NCBI RefSeq assembly: GCF_019175285.1
Contig: NC_056523.1
Coordinates: 201,859,244-201,923,243 of the forward strand
DNA length: 64,000 nt
Source of the DNA: Sceloporus undulatus
Taxonomy: Eukaryota; Chordata; Lepidosauria; Squamata; Phrynosomatidae
Direction: 5' to 3'
Positions 1 to 41,409 of the stretch are shown one piece after another. Both the position numbers and the translations under genes were made by a program. How positions within the stretch are numbered: the first letter of the stretch is position 1; the number at the start of each line of letters is the position of its first letter. The notes under the pieces were generated by a model that was not told where the DNA came from, made no database searches, and saw only the letters and a program-made list of their open reading frames with translations.

Positions 1-1356
1 GAAGGGGATTCTGCTAGTGTGGGTACAAAGAAGGAACTACAGAAAACCTGCCCTGCCTTAAAGGTAATGTGAGCTTCTTGAAAATAGCTGACGCCTTTTT
101 CCATCACTGTGATCACCCATCCAAAGTCCAAACTCCCTAAAGTCCAAATATTACATGCAGGCAACCAACCCAACAGGAATGTGAAATGCTGTTCTAAAAG
201 CATTTAAGTCTTCAACGCTCACCCATATAATTTGAGCAAGTACAGCTCTTTACTGGAAGGATTATGGATCCTGTTAAAGATGCAACACATATGATTGAAT
301 GGGATGGGAGGATGTCCCTCAACTATCCACTTTGAAATATGCTGTTTAAGTTTTTAATTACTGTACCAGTGTTGAGGACTCAATCTTCTTCGCACATTAG
401 AGCGTAACTGTAGGCAGAACATATTTCCGGAGTTAACAATGTTTTGATAAAGGGAGTTTAGTAACAATGCGTATTAACATCTCCGGATTGTACATTGAGT
501 TCAGTAGGTTAACTCCCAGATAGATGTGACAGAAAGTCTGCCAAAGACATTCAGACACAAAGTTACTTTTATTGTCAGGTAGCACATACAGTCTCTACTG
601 CAGTGGGGATTCCTGACAAATCTATCATGGCATTGGAATTTTGTCGCAGTACCTCCTAAGGAGGGAAATTTCCCAGAATAAAATTAGTACATTCAGATCT
701 CATACTCATTTGCATGTTTAGTATTGCAGCTATATTTCTAATGTACAGGAACAAGGTAAGCACGGAGCTGCATGTTTCTGGATAAGGAACTAAGAAATAA
801 GCTGACATTTAGGTTATAACGGATTAGACTTTAGCATGAAACATCTCATCATATGAATGAGTTAGCTCATAACTCTCCAGCGTTTTATTGCAATCTGGCC
901 CGGCTGCCGATACATTGCACTTCTTCAACACTGGGAAGGTATCACTGAATCCAGAAAAATAGAGCCATATGTATTCTGAAGGAACATTTTACAAGAAAGA
1001 CAATTAAAAAAGAAAAGCCCATAGAACACCTGAACACACACATACAGCTTTCCTGGCATACCAGACATCATCCTATTTTTCTATAATCAGATATAAGTAA
1101 AACAGTAAAAAGCTAGTGTAAAGTAGTAAAGTTTTTGCATTATTTTGTTTCAAGAAGCCTGGACCATCTTAGGCGCAATGCTTCACAATGTAAAAAGCTA
1201 GAAAGAATGAGCAGTATCTATACTTTAGACTGGAGATAGGCACTTGTGGCCCTAAAGTAATAGATTTCAGCTTTCAGTATTACTTATGATTGGCTTTACT
1301 GCCAGCTGATGGAAACTGAAGTCCTGTGACATCAGGGAAGACCACATATAATGTTA
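1..1356. other. 3' flank of PLAA, no gene recognised
   Basis: No gene or repeat is confidently recognised here. Positions 1-63 read open in one plus frame and end in a GT-containing donor-like AAAG/gtaatg, but the peptide is not recognised and there is no visible acceptor inside the window. A short piece around 496-530 resembles the tail of a common reptile repeat. The next gene on this side in other vertebrates is CAAP1, and I see none of it. Confidence 0.4.
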
Positions 1357-1608
1357 CAGTGGGTACCTCGGGATACTAAATACCAGGTTACGAATTTTCG
1401 GGAACGAAAACATCCCATAGGGCATTCATTGTTCCGGGTTACGAATGTTTTTTCGGTTTACGAAAAACCTTTTGGTGCTTTTTTTTTTTAGGCTTTTCGC
1501 ACGGAAATCGCGGCTCTGTTCCCATAGGGCCTATGCAATTCGGCTTATGAGGTTTTCGGTTACGAAGCGCCGCGGACCGACTTAATTTCGAACCGCAGAA
1601 CCATGTTT
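1357..1608. mobile_element. Tigger-like MITE, 'ttacgaa' subfamily (left end clear)
   Basis: The element starts CAGTGGGTACCTCGGGA directly after a TA dinucleotide and carries repeated 'gttacgaa' motifs. It matches in style the complete copy at 44413-44666. The right end is degraded, with no CACTGTA terminus. A TA target site and CAGT terminus are typical of Tc1/mariner-Tigger elements; the family name is inferred. Confidence 0.6.
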
Positions 1609-1804
1609 AATTGTCACTTTGTTATACTTCCTTCTAAAATAAAGATAATGGCTGGCATTCATTTGGGGACTACATCAATCTAAGTGCATGAAAGAGAACT
1701 GAGCAGTTGCACACCATCTGTATTCGTCATCCATTAGGGCAATCTGGCTGGTGCCCTCTCATGCATCTTTATAATTCACTGACAGGGCTTTGCTGAACCT
1801 CTGC

Positions 1805-1890
1805 TATTTATATATTTATATAATTTATATCCTGCCTTTCTCTAACAATGAGATTCATGGTGCGTTATAGATGTGTTATTTCCCATTGAC
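1805..1890 (-). repeat. L2-type LINE 3' tail fragment, antisense
   Basis: An AT-rich stretch followed by 'tttatatcctgcctttctc' reads, in reverse, as the 'GAGAAAGGCAGGATATAAA' end typical of squamate L2 LINEs and SINE tails. It is too short to classify firmly. Confidence 0.4.
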
Positions 1891-2282
1891 TACAAGGTAA
1901 AATCTCAGCCTGTATAAATTAAGCTAACATACCTTATTGTTAAACAGTCTCTGTGAACTCTATGTTATCCAAGTGGATTTCCAATTGTACAACAGGACTT
2001 CTCCTAAACCCTGTGTCTCTCTACATGACCTGAAGTCTGCTTTGAGTGTTCTTGCAAACCATCACAGCATATCAGGGGAATGTGTAGTGACAAGAAGGAG
2101 AGTGAATATGTTCTCCTAACAGTGTCTATGTCACTGGACATAGCTAAATACAACTGCCCTACTGATTTCTCCTTTGAAATTTTAGTCCTAGCATACCAAA
2201 GATACCAAAGACAAACTTCACAACAGCCTCTCACACATATCAGCTTTAAAGGATAACACTTTTCAAATCAGTGCAAAAACAT

Positions 2283-2335
2283 TTTATTTAGATTGTTTCA
2301 TTTAATGTCCAGATAGTCAAGTCACAGTATTTATT
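2283..2335 (-). promoter_or_regulatory. PLAA polyadenylation signals
   Basis: Two AATAAA hexamers lie on the minus strand, at 2335-2330 and 2288-2283. They are 68 and 115 bases past the PLAA stop codon. Either could direct cleavage of the PLAA transcript, giving a 3' UTR of roughly 90-150 bases. Use of one over the other cannot be told from sequence. Confidence 0.6.
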
Positions 2336-2402
2336 CATTTTTTGTAAAATGTGGAAAAAATGCGTTATCATAGTACTAGACTTCCAGGTGCTTAAAAAAA
2401 AG

Positions 2403-32422
<30,020 letters not shown>

Positions 32423-32560
32423 CGCGCCCTCCTGACACAGCAGCACCGCACACAGGAAAAAGCAGCAGCAGCGCTGCCGGCGCCACACCGGAAGTGGCGT
32501 CACTCACAATGCACCGCGCGCGCTGGGAAGACTACCGTTCCCATAAGGCAACGTGGCACC
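32423..32560 (-). promoter_or_regulatory. PLAA core promoter / 5' UTR
   Basis: CpG-rich sequence with an ETS/GABP site ACCGGAAGTG (32487-32496, plus strand), a CRE-like 'tggcgtcac' next to it and 'cgcgcgcgc'. There is no TATA box. This fits a housekeeping promoter. The exact start of transcription cannot be placed. Confidence 0.55.
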
Positions 32561-32695
32561 CCTACACACGTCATCCTCCAGGGCTTCCTCTCGCCTTTCG
32601 TTGTTTTGGACTTCAACTCCCAGAAGCCCTAGCCATCCAGACCTATACTGAGCCATTCTGGGAACTGAAGTCCAAACAAAACAAAGGGCATCCTT

Positions 32696-33785
32696 GACCA
32701 ACACTGGAGAAATAACCCGGTTTGGCACGGCTTTAACTCTTTGTGTGGCTCAAGGCTATGGAATTCTGGGAGTTGGAGTTCTGTTTTGACTCCCTTTAGT
32801 TTCTCCGTATTATGTGCCTTATATCTTACAGTCATGATCTTCTGTTACGAGGTTTTTTAATGGCAAGTTTCTTCAGTGTTATTTTGTTGTTGTTGTTGCC
32901 ATGGCCATCCTCTGAGGCTGAGAGAGTGTGACTTGCACAATTTCGCCCAGTGGGTTTACATGGTCCGGATTCAAACCCTGGCCGCCAGAGACCATTTCCA
33001 ACCACTACACCACACTGGCTAGCAAAGCCACAGTGGAAGAAGGGATGTCGCAAAGGCTCCCTCCACAGAAGAGTGTTAATAAACAGGCAAAATAAAATAT
33101 GCAAAGGGATCTTAAAGCAGCTTGAGACTTAGGCTGCATCCACACTGCAGAAGTAATCCAGTTTCACACCAGTTAACACCACCATGGCCCAATGCTAGAG
33201 AATTGGTAGTTTTGTGACACATTTACTGTTCACTGTCAGAGAGTGTTCTGGTGCTGCAACGAACTGCAATTCCCAGGAATACATAGCATGGAACCATGGC
33301 GGTTAAAGTGGTGCCAAACTGGATTATTTCTGCAGTGTGAATGCAGCCTAAGAAGTTGTAGGATAAACTTTTTGGTGAACTGAAACCTTCTTCTTCAGAG
33401 CTGGCTCATGCAGAAGGCACACAACAGAAACAATAAAGCTAGTAGGAAAAGAGGAAGAAATACTCAGGCCCAAAAAATACTGCAGAAATATCGCAGCTTG
33501 AGACCGCTTTAACCGGATTATTCCTGCAGTGTGTGTTTTGGACCTCAGAGAAACCCTGAGTCTGCAAGGCCTCAGCAGGGCTGCCGATAATAGTAAGGTG
33601 TCTGAAATAACCTAATTTGAGAGGGCTTTAACTGCCCTGGCTCAATGCTAGGGAATCCTGGGAACTGTAGTTTGTTGTGGCACCAGAGCTCTCTCTGACA
33701 GAGAAGACTTAAAAAGTCCCACAAAACTACAGTTCCCAGAACTCCCTAGCATTGAGCCAGGGGCAGTTAAAGAGGTTTCAAACTG

Positions 33786-33786
<1 letters not shown>
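32696..33786. mobile_element. Cluster of palindromic MITEs in the PLAA-IFT74 interval
   Basis: Four copies or fragments: 32696-32788 (left arm and core), 33131-33351 (complete, gcatccacactgcag type), 33469-33542 (arms only, middle deleted) and 33599-33786 (right end running into an ATT microsatellite). With 34430-34472 and 34477-34699 there are six in 2 kb. Confidence 0.7.
32882..33021 (-). mobile_element. tRNA-derived SINE, antisense
   Basis: (GTT)n head and 'ctctgaggctgagagagtgt' to 'caaccactacaccacactgg': the reverse of the 19808 family. Between PLAA and IFT74. Confidence 0.65.

Positions 33787-33823
<37 letters not shown>
33786..33823. repeat. (ATT)n microsatellite
   Basis: About twelve ATT units at the edge of a palindromic MITE, upstream of the IFT74 promoter. 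Confidence 0.9.
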
Positions 33824-33899
33824 TCTGGCTCTTAAAGAGGCTTCTTATACGTGAGGTTGACTTTAAAGGCAGTTTATGTTTGTATCACAGTCCCTTTTC

Positions 33900-34145
33900 C
33901 CCTGAACTCTCGCACGTAAGAGGCCAATTTGTGGGAAAGGGACTCAGTCAGTCAAATCTCGCGAGAGGAGGAGAAGTCAGCTCGCCTCTCCAGCGGCGGT
34001 GTGTTGATGACGAGAAAACCGTGCCTCCGCGGGTTGGCTGGCCTGGTTGCTAGGAGACGGCTGCCAGCGCGAGGAGAGGAGGTCGCGAGGACGCTGGTCG
34101 GTTAAACGGTCCCTGCTTTTTGGAGGGGGGAGGGGGGAGGGGCAA
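33900..34145 (+). promoter_or_regulatory. IFT74 promoter and probable non-coding exon 1
   Basis: A CpG-rich block holds a perfect palindrome TCTCGCGAGA (33957-33966), the element bound by BANP, and GTTGCTAGGAGAC (34046-34058), which fits the RFX X-box consensus RYYNYY-N1-3-RRNRAC. A good donor CAA/gtaaga follows at 34145/34146 and could end exon 1. The first coding exon of IFT74 is exon 2 in other vertebrates. The exon 1 bounds are inferred. Confidence 0.6.
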
Positions 34146-34186
34146 GTAAGATAGAGATAAAGAGGGTGACAATAGACAGTAGTTAT

Positions 34187-34410
34187 TGAGAGCCAGCGTG
34201 ACGTCATGGTTTGAGCGCTGGACTAGGACTCCTGGGGTCCAGGGTTCGAATCCCACTGGGTGACCTTGGGCAATAATAAGTAGTCACACTCTCTCAGCCT
34301 CAGGGGACAGGCAATGGCAAACCTACTCTGAACAAAACATGCCAAAATAAATAAATAATAATAAAATAAAACTATCATTATAAGGTTGCCATAAGTTAGA
34401 AATGCAGGCA
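34187..34410 (+). mobile_element. tRNA-derived SINE with intact B box
   Basis: 'gagagccagcgtgacgtcat' start, A-box region 'tggtttgagcgctggac' and B box GGGTTCGAATCCC (34242-34254). The tail 'ggttgccataagttagaaat' follows an AT-rich insertion. In IFT74 intron 1. A 3' part of another copy lies at 34870-34955. Confidence 0.75.
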
Positions 34411-34476
34411 CTTTGGGCAACTCACACTTTGGTTGTGGCTGCAGAAACAATCCAGTTTGACACCACTCCTGCTCCA

Positions 34477-34699
34477 AAACACACTGCAGAAATAACCCAC
34501 TTTGAGAGCGCTTTGAGAGCCAGTGGCAGCTAGGGAATCCTGGGAATTGTAGTTCTATTGTGGCACCAGAGCTCTCTCTCTCTCTGACAGAGAAGGCTCA
34601 ATGTCTCACAAAATTACATTTTCCAGAACATCCTAGCATTGAGCCAGAGGAAGTTAAAGCGGTCTTGAACTGGATTATTTCTGCAGTGTGAGTGCAGCC
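34477..34699. mobile_element. Palindromic MITE, copy next to the IFT74 promoter
   Basis: Complete, 'ccaaaacacactgcagaaat' to 'atttctgcagtgtgagtgca', with an expanded CT run in the loop. IFT74 intron 1. Confidence 0.72.
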
Positions 34700-34866
34700 T
34701 AGAATCATAGAATCAGAGAGTTGGAAGAGACTGCAAGGGCCACCCAGTCCAGCCCCATTCTGCCATGCAGGAACTCTCAATCAAAGCATCCCCATTGACA
34801 GATGGCCATCCAGCCTCTGTTTAAAGACCTCCAAAGAAGGAGACTCCACTAGAGACAGCAGTGGCA
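34700..34866 (-). mobile_element. CR1 LINE 3' end fragment, antisense
   Basis: 'agaatcatagaatcagagag' and 'gccatccagcctctgtttaa' are the reverse of the CR1 3' end. IFT74 intron 1. Confidence 0.7.
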
Positions 34867-35339
34867 TTTCAGAGAATCATGCCAGGAAAACCTCATGATA
34901 GGTTCACCTTAGGGTCGCCATAAGTCAGGAACAACGTGAAGGCACACAACAACAACATATCAATATTAATAACACAGGCCTGCAAAACCGAGGGTCATGA
35001 AAACCTTTAAAAACAATGTTCTGGCTTCATAGGAATTTGGCGTTCTCAGTCCCAAAATGGCCTCAGCTTTGTTCAGTTTTTGTACAGTTTCCTCACCACT
35101 TTGACATTGCTGTGTTGTCCTAAGGGACTGAATCTCCTCCCGCGAGGAATTATCCTTCAAGGAGTAATAAAGGGGCTCCGGTCTTCCACTACTACACTTT
35201 GAAAGCGCTTTAATTTGCTGGTACACAACACAAAAAATCAGCTCAAAAGCACTAAGAGAAATGACATCCTTGTCTGCACTTAATGAAAACTGAGTAATGT
35301 CTGGACCGATAAAGATAAATATGTGAATGGACTGTGTAT

Positions 35340-35505
35340 GATAAGAAGAGTTTATTCCTGATGTTTCATGTGCATCTTCAGAAGATGCCAGCCACAGATG
35401 TGGCGAAACGTCCGGAATAAACTCTCATAGAACATAGCCACAGAGCCCAAAAAACCCACAAAAATCTATGGATGCCATCCATGAAAGCCTTTGAGTTCAC
35501 AACAG
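35340..35505. repeat. Dispersed repeat with hammerhead-like fold
   Basis: A 12-base perfect stem (35347-35358 with 35414-35425) encloses CTGATG (35358-35363) and CGAAACGTC (35404-35412). Two further hairpins lie inside. The family is common in lizards; I suspect a Penelope-like element but cannot prove it. IFT74 intron 1. Confidence 0.45.
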
Positions 35506-35793
35506 ATAAATAGTTAGAATTAGGACATATCTAATTAAAAGGGTCGGTCACGTAGATCTCTTGCAACAAACTGGGTGATTTATTCCAGAGGTTGAGGGCT
35601 GCCATTGCATAAGACAGATATGTATCTGAGCTTTAAAATGATTTGATTTAAAATGGTTTTTGCAATCAATAGGTGCCTCCTAACAACGGATCCTAGAAAA
35701 ACAAATAAGTTCTATGTTCATTACATAAACACAGAAAACTATAGCATGGAATACTCTATGTCTCATTCCAGAAACTGAAAAGGAAAAGGGAAA

Positions 35794-35913
35794 ATGGCAA
35801 GTAACCACAAGCCTCCTACAGCGCGCCCATCTTCAAGAGCCGGACAAGGGCTGGGAGCTCGGCCGCCGTCGTCTTCCTTACGGCCTCCATCTGCAGCCTT
35901 ACTTGGTGGAGGA
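35794..35913 (+). CDS. IFT74: IFT74 exon 2 (first coding)
   Basis: An acceptor attccag at 35771 is followed by 22 untranslated bases and ATG. It encodes [20 protein letters not shown] and a Pro/Ser-rich run, ending GGTGGAGGA/gtaagt in phase 0. The first six residues equal human. Confidence 0.93.
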
Positions 35914-38900
35914 GTAAGTTAACCCCCCTTCAAAAATCTGCTGTGTCTGATGATTGATTATTGATTGAAAACAAATACTTTTTCTATCATATGATCTTTC
36001 TTTTGTGTTTTCTTAATTTTGATTTTGTTTAAAACTTTGAAAAGCTTGGCCTTTCCCCCTCCATAATTCATGTTCCTTTATTATTATTATTTGTAGTGTA
36101 CATGGCACCTGTCAACACAAGATACAAAATATAGGCTCCCCTCCAAACACCTTATCCTTTTATAGTAGCAGCTAAAATCTGATTTGTTAAGTTGTAGAAA
36201 CCTGATTTTCTTGTCTGTCTTCCCCCAGCCCCCTCTTGTGTCAAATGCTGTCTTCTTTCGTTCTCCTTTTAGCTTGTAAGCTTATGTGGCGACCCAGAGT
36301 CCCAGGTTACACAGGATTTTTCTCCTGCCTTTCCCTAACTAATCCATCAGAAATTTTCTTCCATCAGAACTACCTTATATACTCGACTATAGGTCGACCT
36401 CATATATAAGTCGAGGGCAGGTTTTGGGGCCGAAGTTATGGATTTTGATATGACCCGTGGATAAGTCGAGGGTAAAACTTAGGGGCTATAACAAAAGATC
36501 TTAAGGATGAAGCAGGAGAAAACAATTACAAAATTCCAGTGGACATAATTGTTTGTGTTCACACTAAAGGCAGGCTGGATGAGATAACAGAAGGATGTTA
36601 TAACAGATAACAGAAGGAGATAACAGATATCTCAGGATGGATGAGATAACAAGCCAGTGCTTCCAGGACAGATTATGCTCTTGCCTTTCACGAGGGGATG
36701 GGTCTCTTTTTTTATAAGAGTTAAAGTACAGGACTTACATTGACCCATGGATATGTCGATCCAGGTTTTTGGAGTCAATTTTTAAACTAAAATTTCTAGA
36801 CTTATACACAAATATATACAGTATTTCCCTAACCCTGGGTCTGCCCACTTCCTTAAGCTGCTTTACTATAAAGTGTTTTTAATATATTTGGTAGCGTGCT
36901 TTGGATGTTACTCCTTGTAAATTCACTCCTTTGTGAACAAGAAGAAAATAACTTTTATTTACAGACGGAACTTATGATAGTATCTCTTGTGGTAGTTGGT
37001 TCTCAAGGCTTGTTATTACAATGTGTACATCGATTCACTTGTTACAAATCGACTTTGTTCCAGTACATTCAGTGACTTCAGTTACACTTCAAACTGTGTT
37101 TTATTTCTTTAGATTTCATTGCATTGCCCCCCCCCCCCAAAAGCTGGCACTCCACGGCTCAAAGAACGTACCCATATACTCAATTATAAGTCAACCTCAT
37201 GCATAAGTCAGGGGCAGGTTTTGGGGCTAAAATTATGGATTTTGATATGACACGTGGATAAGGCGAGGGTAAAACCTGGGGGCACGTAACAAAGGATGTA
37301 AAGGGCAAAGTTTACTGTCTTGATACAGAAATATCTTATTCAGATCCTTCTAAGCCCAATTCCTTTTGACACTCCTTTGAGGGGAAACACCAAAGAGGTG
37401 CCATTTTCCCACCCAAGCATTCAAATAGGCCAGAAGTAGCATCATGGTGGAAAGAGTAGAGAGGATTGATGCTTCTTTTAGGTGCTCCCAGGATGAACTA
37501 AACTCTTACCTTTTGCCACTCTACTCAGAGAAGGAGAAGAGTTAAAATACACTACTTACCTTGACCTATGGATAAATCATCCCAGCTTTTTGGGGTCAAT
37601 TTTTTGATAAAAATTTCTAGTCTTATAAATGAGTATATTCCATAATGCTTTAACTAATTTCACAGGTCTTCTTTTGTCCTTTTGAATCTTTCCTCCTCAT
37701 TTGGGAGTCTGAATCCCGTTAAGGCTAATCTCTTATTCCCAACCACACTCCTGGCAGTTCTGTGACACACTCCTCCGTCTTAACAGTGCTTCCTCCTTTT
37801 TATGGCTGCTCATCAGGCAGGCCCCCACATTTTTGCCAGCCTGACTAAAATTGGCCAGTGTCTCTCCACTATACTCTCTGATAGTAATAGTAATAACAGC
37901 ACAAGCAGTGACATGGATCCTGATGTCCGGTCTTCTTTCCAGATATGGACTCTTCCTTTTCACAACCTCATATGTCCACAAGTACTTTCCATAGCCACAA
38001 GAGTAACTTCAAATCCAGTTCATATATTCCAGCTATGTACAGTCAGTATGCAAAAAGATCTTGCAGCAGCTTTGAGACTAACTAAAAGACATGAGCTTTC
38101 ATAGACTTGAGCTTGCTTCCTCAGGTGCGTTTGGTCAAGTTTGCTATGGACAATTTTTTGTTCTCACTGTTTTTCCATCCTGTACTGTAATGAGATCTAC
38201 ACCCTTTTGTTACCAACTTTCTTTTGTTCATGAAAGAGCCACTAAAGTCCTAAGTACATAATATTAATATGTGTAATCATGATAGTTGAGAGCAGCAGGT
38301 GGAGGTAGGAGAGTGCAATTTGTGAGAGAACAGTTTGCTCCAAATCAAGCCACAAACAACTCATATTCTACACAGTTTCAAATATAGGCTCACCCTTTCA
38401 AAATTGCTTTACTGAAGCTGCTTTTGAAACTTTTTAAAAAATGTCTGCATGGGGTCCTGTTACATTATTGATGGGTAACATATGGCCTGTCGCCTGCTTG
38501 AGGCCCTCTGCCCATGTTTGTGATTCTGGAGTCCTACTTCTGTTGTCAGGGGAAAAAATGGGGAAGTGGTGCAAGCAGAGGAAATAATTTTCTGGAAAGC
38601 ACTCAGAAAATACAAACCCCCATAAAGAAAGACATATTATTTTCCTTCACTGAAAATATGTTTGGGGCTATCATTTTGAAAACCAAAAGTGAAATTCAGG
38701 TCAGTACTGTTCATTAAAAAAAAGAAAACTGAGGGGAAATAACACTTTTTCCAATACCATAGCTCAGGAGATACTCTAATGGATGAAAAATGGCCAATGG
38801 ATCCAACAAAGTTATTATATCCTTTTCAAATAGAGTTAAGCTCTTAGTGTTCCTCAGATATCAAGACCTTGGCCTACTAAATTACAAGAAGGGATAAACA

Positions 38901-41358
38901 AAATGCTATCTTCATTGGGAATGCTATGTTAGTTATTATCTTTTTGTGGATTCTGTTTTTGTCTCAGATTCCTCCAGGCACTGCAAGGCCTGGTACCCGT
39001 GGTGGATCCGTAGGAACTGGTGTGGTTTTATCTTCACAAATTAAAGTTACAGACCGTCCGGTGACACACCAGGGTCTCAGTGGAATGAAAACAGGAATGA
39101 AAGGTATCTGAAGATATGCAAGCACACACATTGGCCAATTTTAGTTTGATCCAGAACTTTGAAAATTAACTTTTTTATTTCAGCTCCCAGAAACTGGGGA
39201 GCTGTAGTGCAAAATAAGTGATTTCCAATCTCTGGTTTGAATATGTCTGGTCTTTTTATGTAACAGGAAAGGAGAATAGGATTAAATATATTTATTTTAT
39301 CTAGGGTAGTGCACTTGACCATGGTTTTGAAGGACAAAGCAAAGTAAAATAGTCCCTTGGCATCCACAAGGCTTTGATTCCAGGACCCCCTTGTGGATAC
39401 AGAATCCATGGATGTTCGACTCCCATTAAATACAATTGATTGTAAAACGGTGTCCCTTATATAAAATGGCAAAATCAAGGTTTGCTTTTTGGAATGTATA
39501 TATTTTTAAAAATATTTTCAAGCCATGGATATGGAGACACAACTATAATTTTATTAACTAAAATTTTATACTGACGTACTGAGCCATCTTCTGGAAGTAT
39601 CAGTCAGAACTCAGAATGATGGAACAGCAACAATAAATCAGTTGTAAAAGCTGGCCAGGAAATCTTGAATAGTTGTTATGGTAAAAGAGCAAAAGAATAA
39701 GTTGAATCCAGACTAATTCACACAAAGAATCAGAGTTAGAAGAAGGCCATCCAGTCCAACCCCCTGCCATGCAGGTATACACAATCAAAGCACCACTGAA
39801 AGATGGCCATACAGCCTCTGTTTAAACACATCAAAAAAAGACTGTTTAAAAACATTCACCGCACTCCAAGAGAGTGTATTCCACTGTCAAACAGCTCTTA
39901 CTGTCAGGAAATTTTTCCTAATGTTGAAGTGGAATCTCTTTTCCTGAAGCTTGCATCCATTGTTCCGGGACCTAGTCTCTGGAGCAGGAAAAAACAATCT
40001 TGCTCCATCCTCAATATGGCTTCCCTTCAAATATTTAAACAGAGCCATCATGTCACTTCTTAATCTTCTCTTAGCTAAACAAACCCAGGTCTCTATCTCC
40101 CTCCTCAGAGAGCATGGTTTTCAGATCCTAGAGCCAAGGTCCAGTGAGGATATATCACTGCCAGCATAGCTATGCTGGTGTTCTGGGTGGAGGAGTGATG
40201 TTATCTCCTCCACCTCCCCCCCACCCCCGGCCAGGTATGTAAGGGCAGCTGGTATCTTCCAGTAGAATCTCCACCTCTCCCAGTCTCTGATTGGCCATAT
40301 TATTATTATTATTATTATTATTATAGGGATGCACTTGGAAGCTGTCCAGAAGCTACTCCTGGGGAACAGAAGAGTCAGCCATTGCCCCAGACATGGGTGG
40401 AAGATATTTCTTGGGCATGGAATACACAGTGCAAATGAAGTGGCTTCTGGTCGCTTTGGGAATGTGGCATTTATACAACGCACGCCCTGAAAGCAACCTA
40501 AAGCCGCTCCGACACCACGCTCCGATACTTTGGACCAGAGCAAAAAGGAGCTGGATTAAACCGACTGCTGGTGGCGCAGCTTGAGATCTGCTATGGCCAT
40601 CTGCTTTGGGAGCAGGTTGTGCGGTCACCACAGTCCCAGCCAGATTGCATTCAGAGCAGCCTTTGGGCACTCCTTCCTGGCCGTCTGTTTCACCCCTTAA
40701 TTCCTACTTGTGCAGGGATAGCGAGATGACTCCCAATCTGTAGCTGAGGAGGGGATCAGATCTCCACCCAGATATATGTAGCAGCTTTTCCACATCAAGC
40801 ACAAAGATGTTGCACAGAAGTACAAGCTACCTCCTTTCTCCATGTCTTTGAAAGTACTTACACTGATGTGCCTAGGCAATAAGCCACCTACAACATTATG
40901 AACTTTCAGTGGGGTTTATTCCCAGATAGATAACTATAGGAGCACAAATTTAGTTTCCATTGGAATCAGAGGGCCTTAGAATCTTTTAACATTGATATCC
41001 ATGTCCAACTAACCTAGCTTACAGCTTTATCTCATGACAAAAGAAAGCTGAAATGGAGCAAGAGAGAAGTAGTTTTCTCCTGGCTTCTCCACATGTCATC
41101 GAAGCACTTGGTCTGTCTTTTATCATGTTGGAAAAATTGATTTGGCAAAGGTACACTTTTACAACCATCTCCCTTGGGGAGGAGAAGGGAAGTGCTACAA
41201 CAGCATATGTAGAGGCAAGGAGAAGTCTGCTTCTCTGCCACTCTATCTTGGTGATAAGGATCTTAGAAATTTAGAGTGCTAGAAATTTGATCTCTTAAGG
41301 GCTTTAAGATGATGAGTTGCTTATGTTATTTGTGCAAATCTACAGCGCTATATAAATA

Positions 41359-41409
<51 letters not shown>

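Noticed and set aside
1-63. Possible exon ending in a donor-like AAAG/gtaatg
   Set aside because: Twenty-one codons without recognisable product; the expected neighbour CAAP1 would be on the other strand and does not match.
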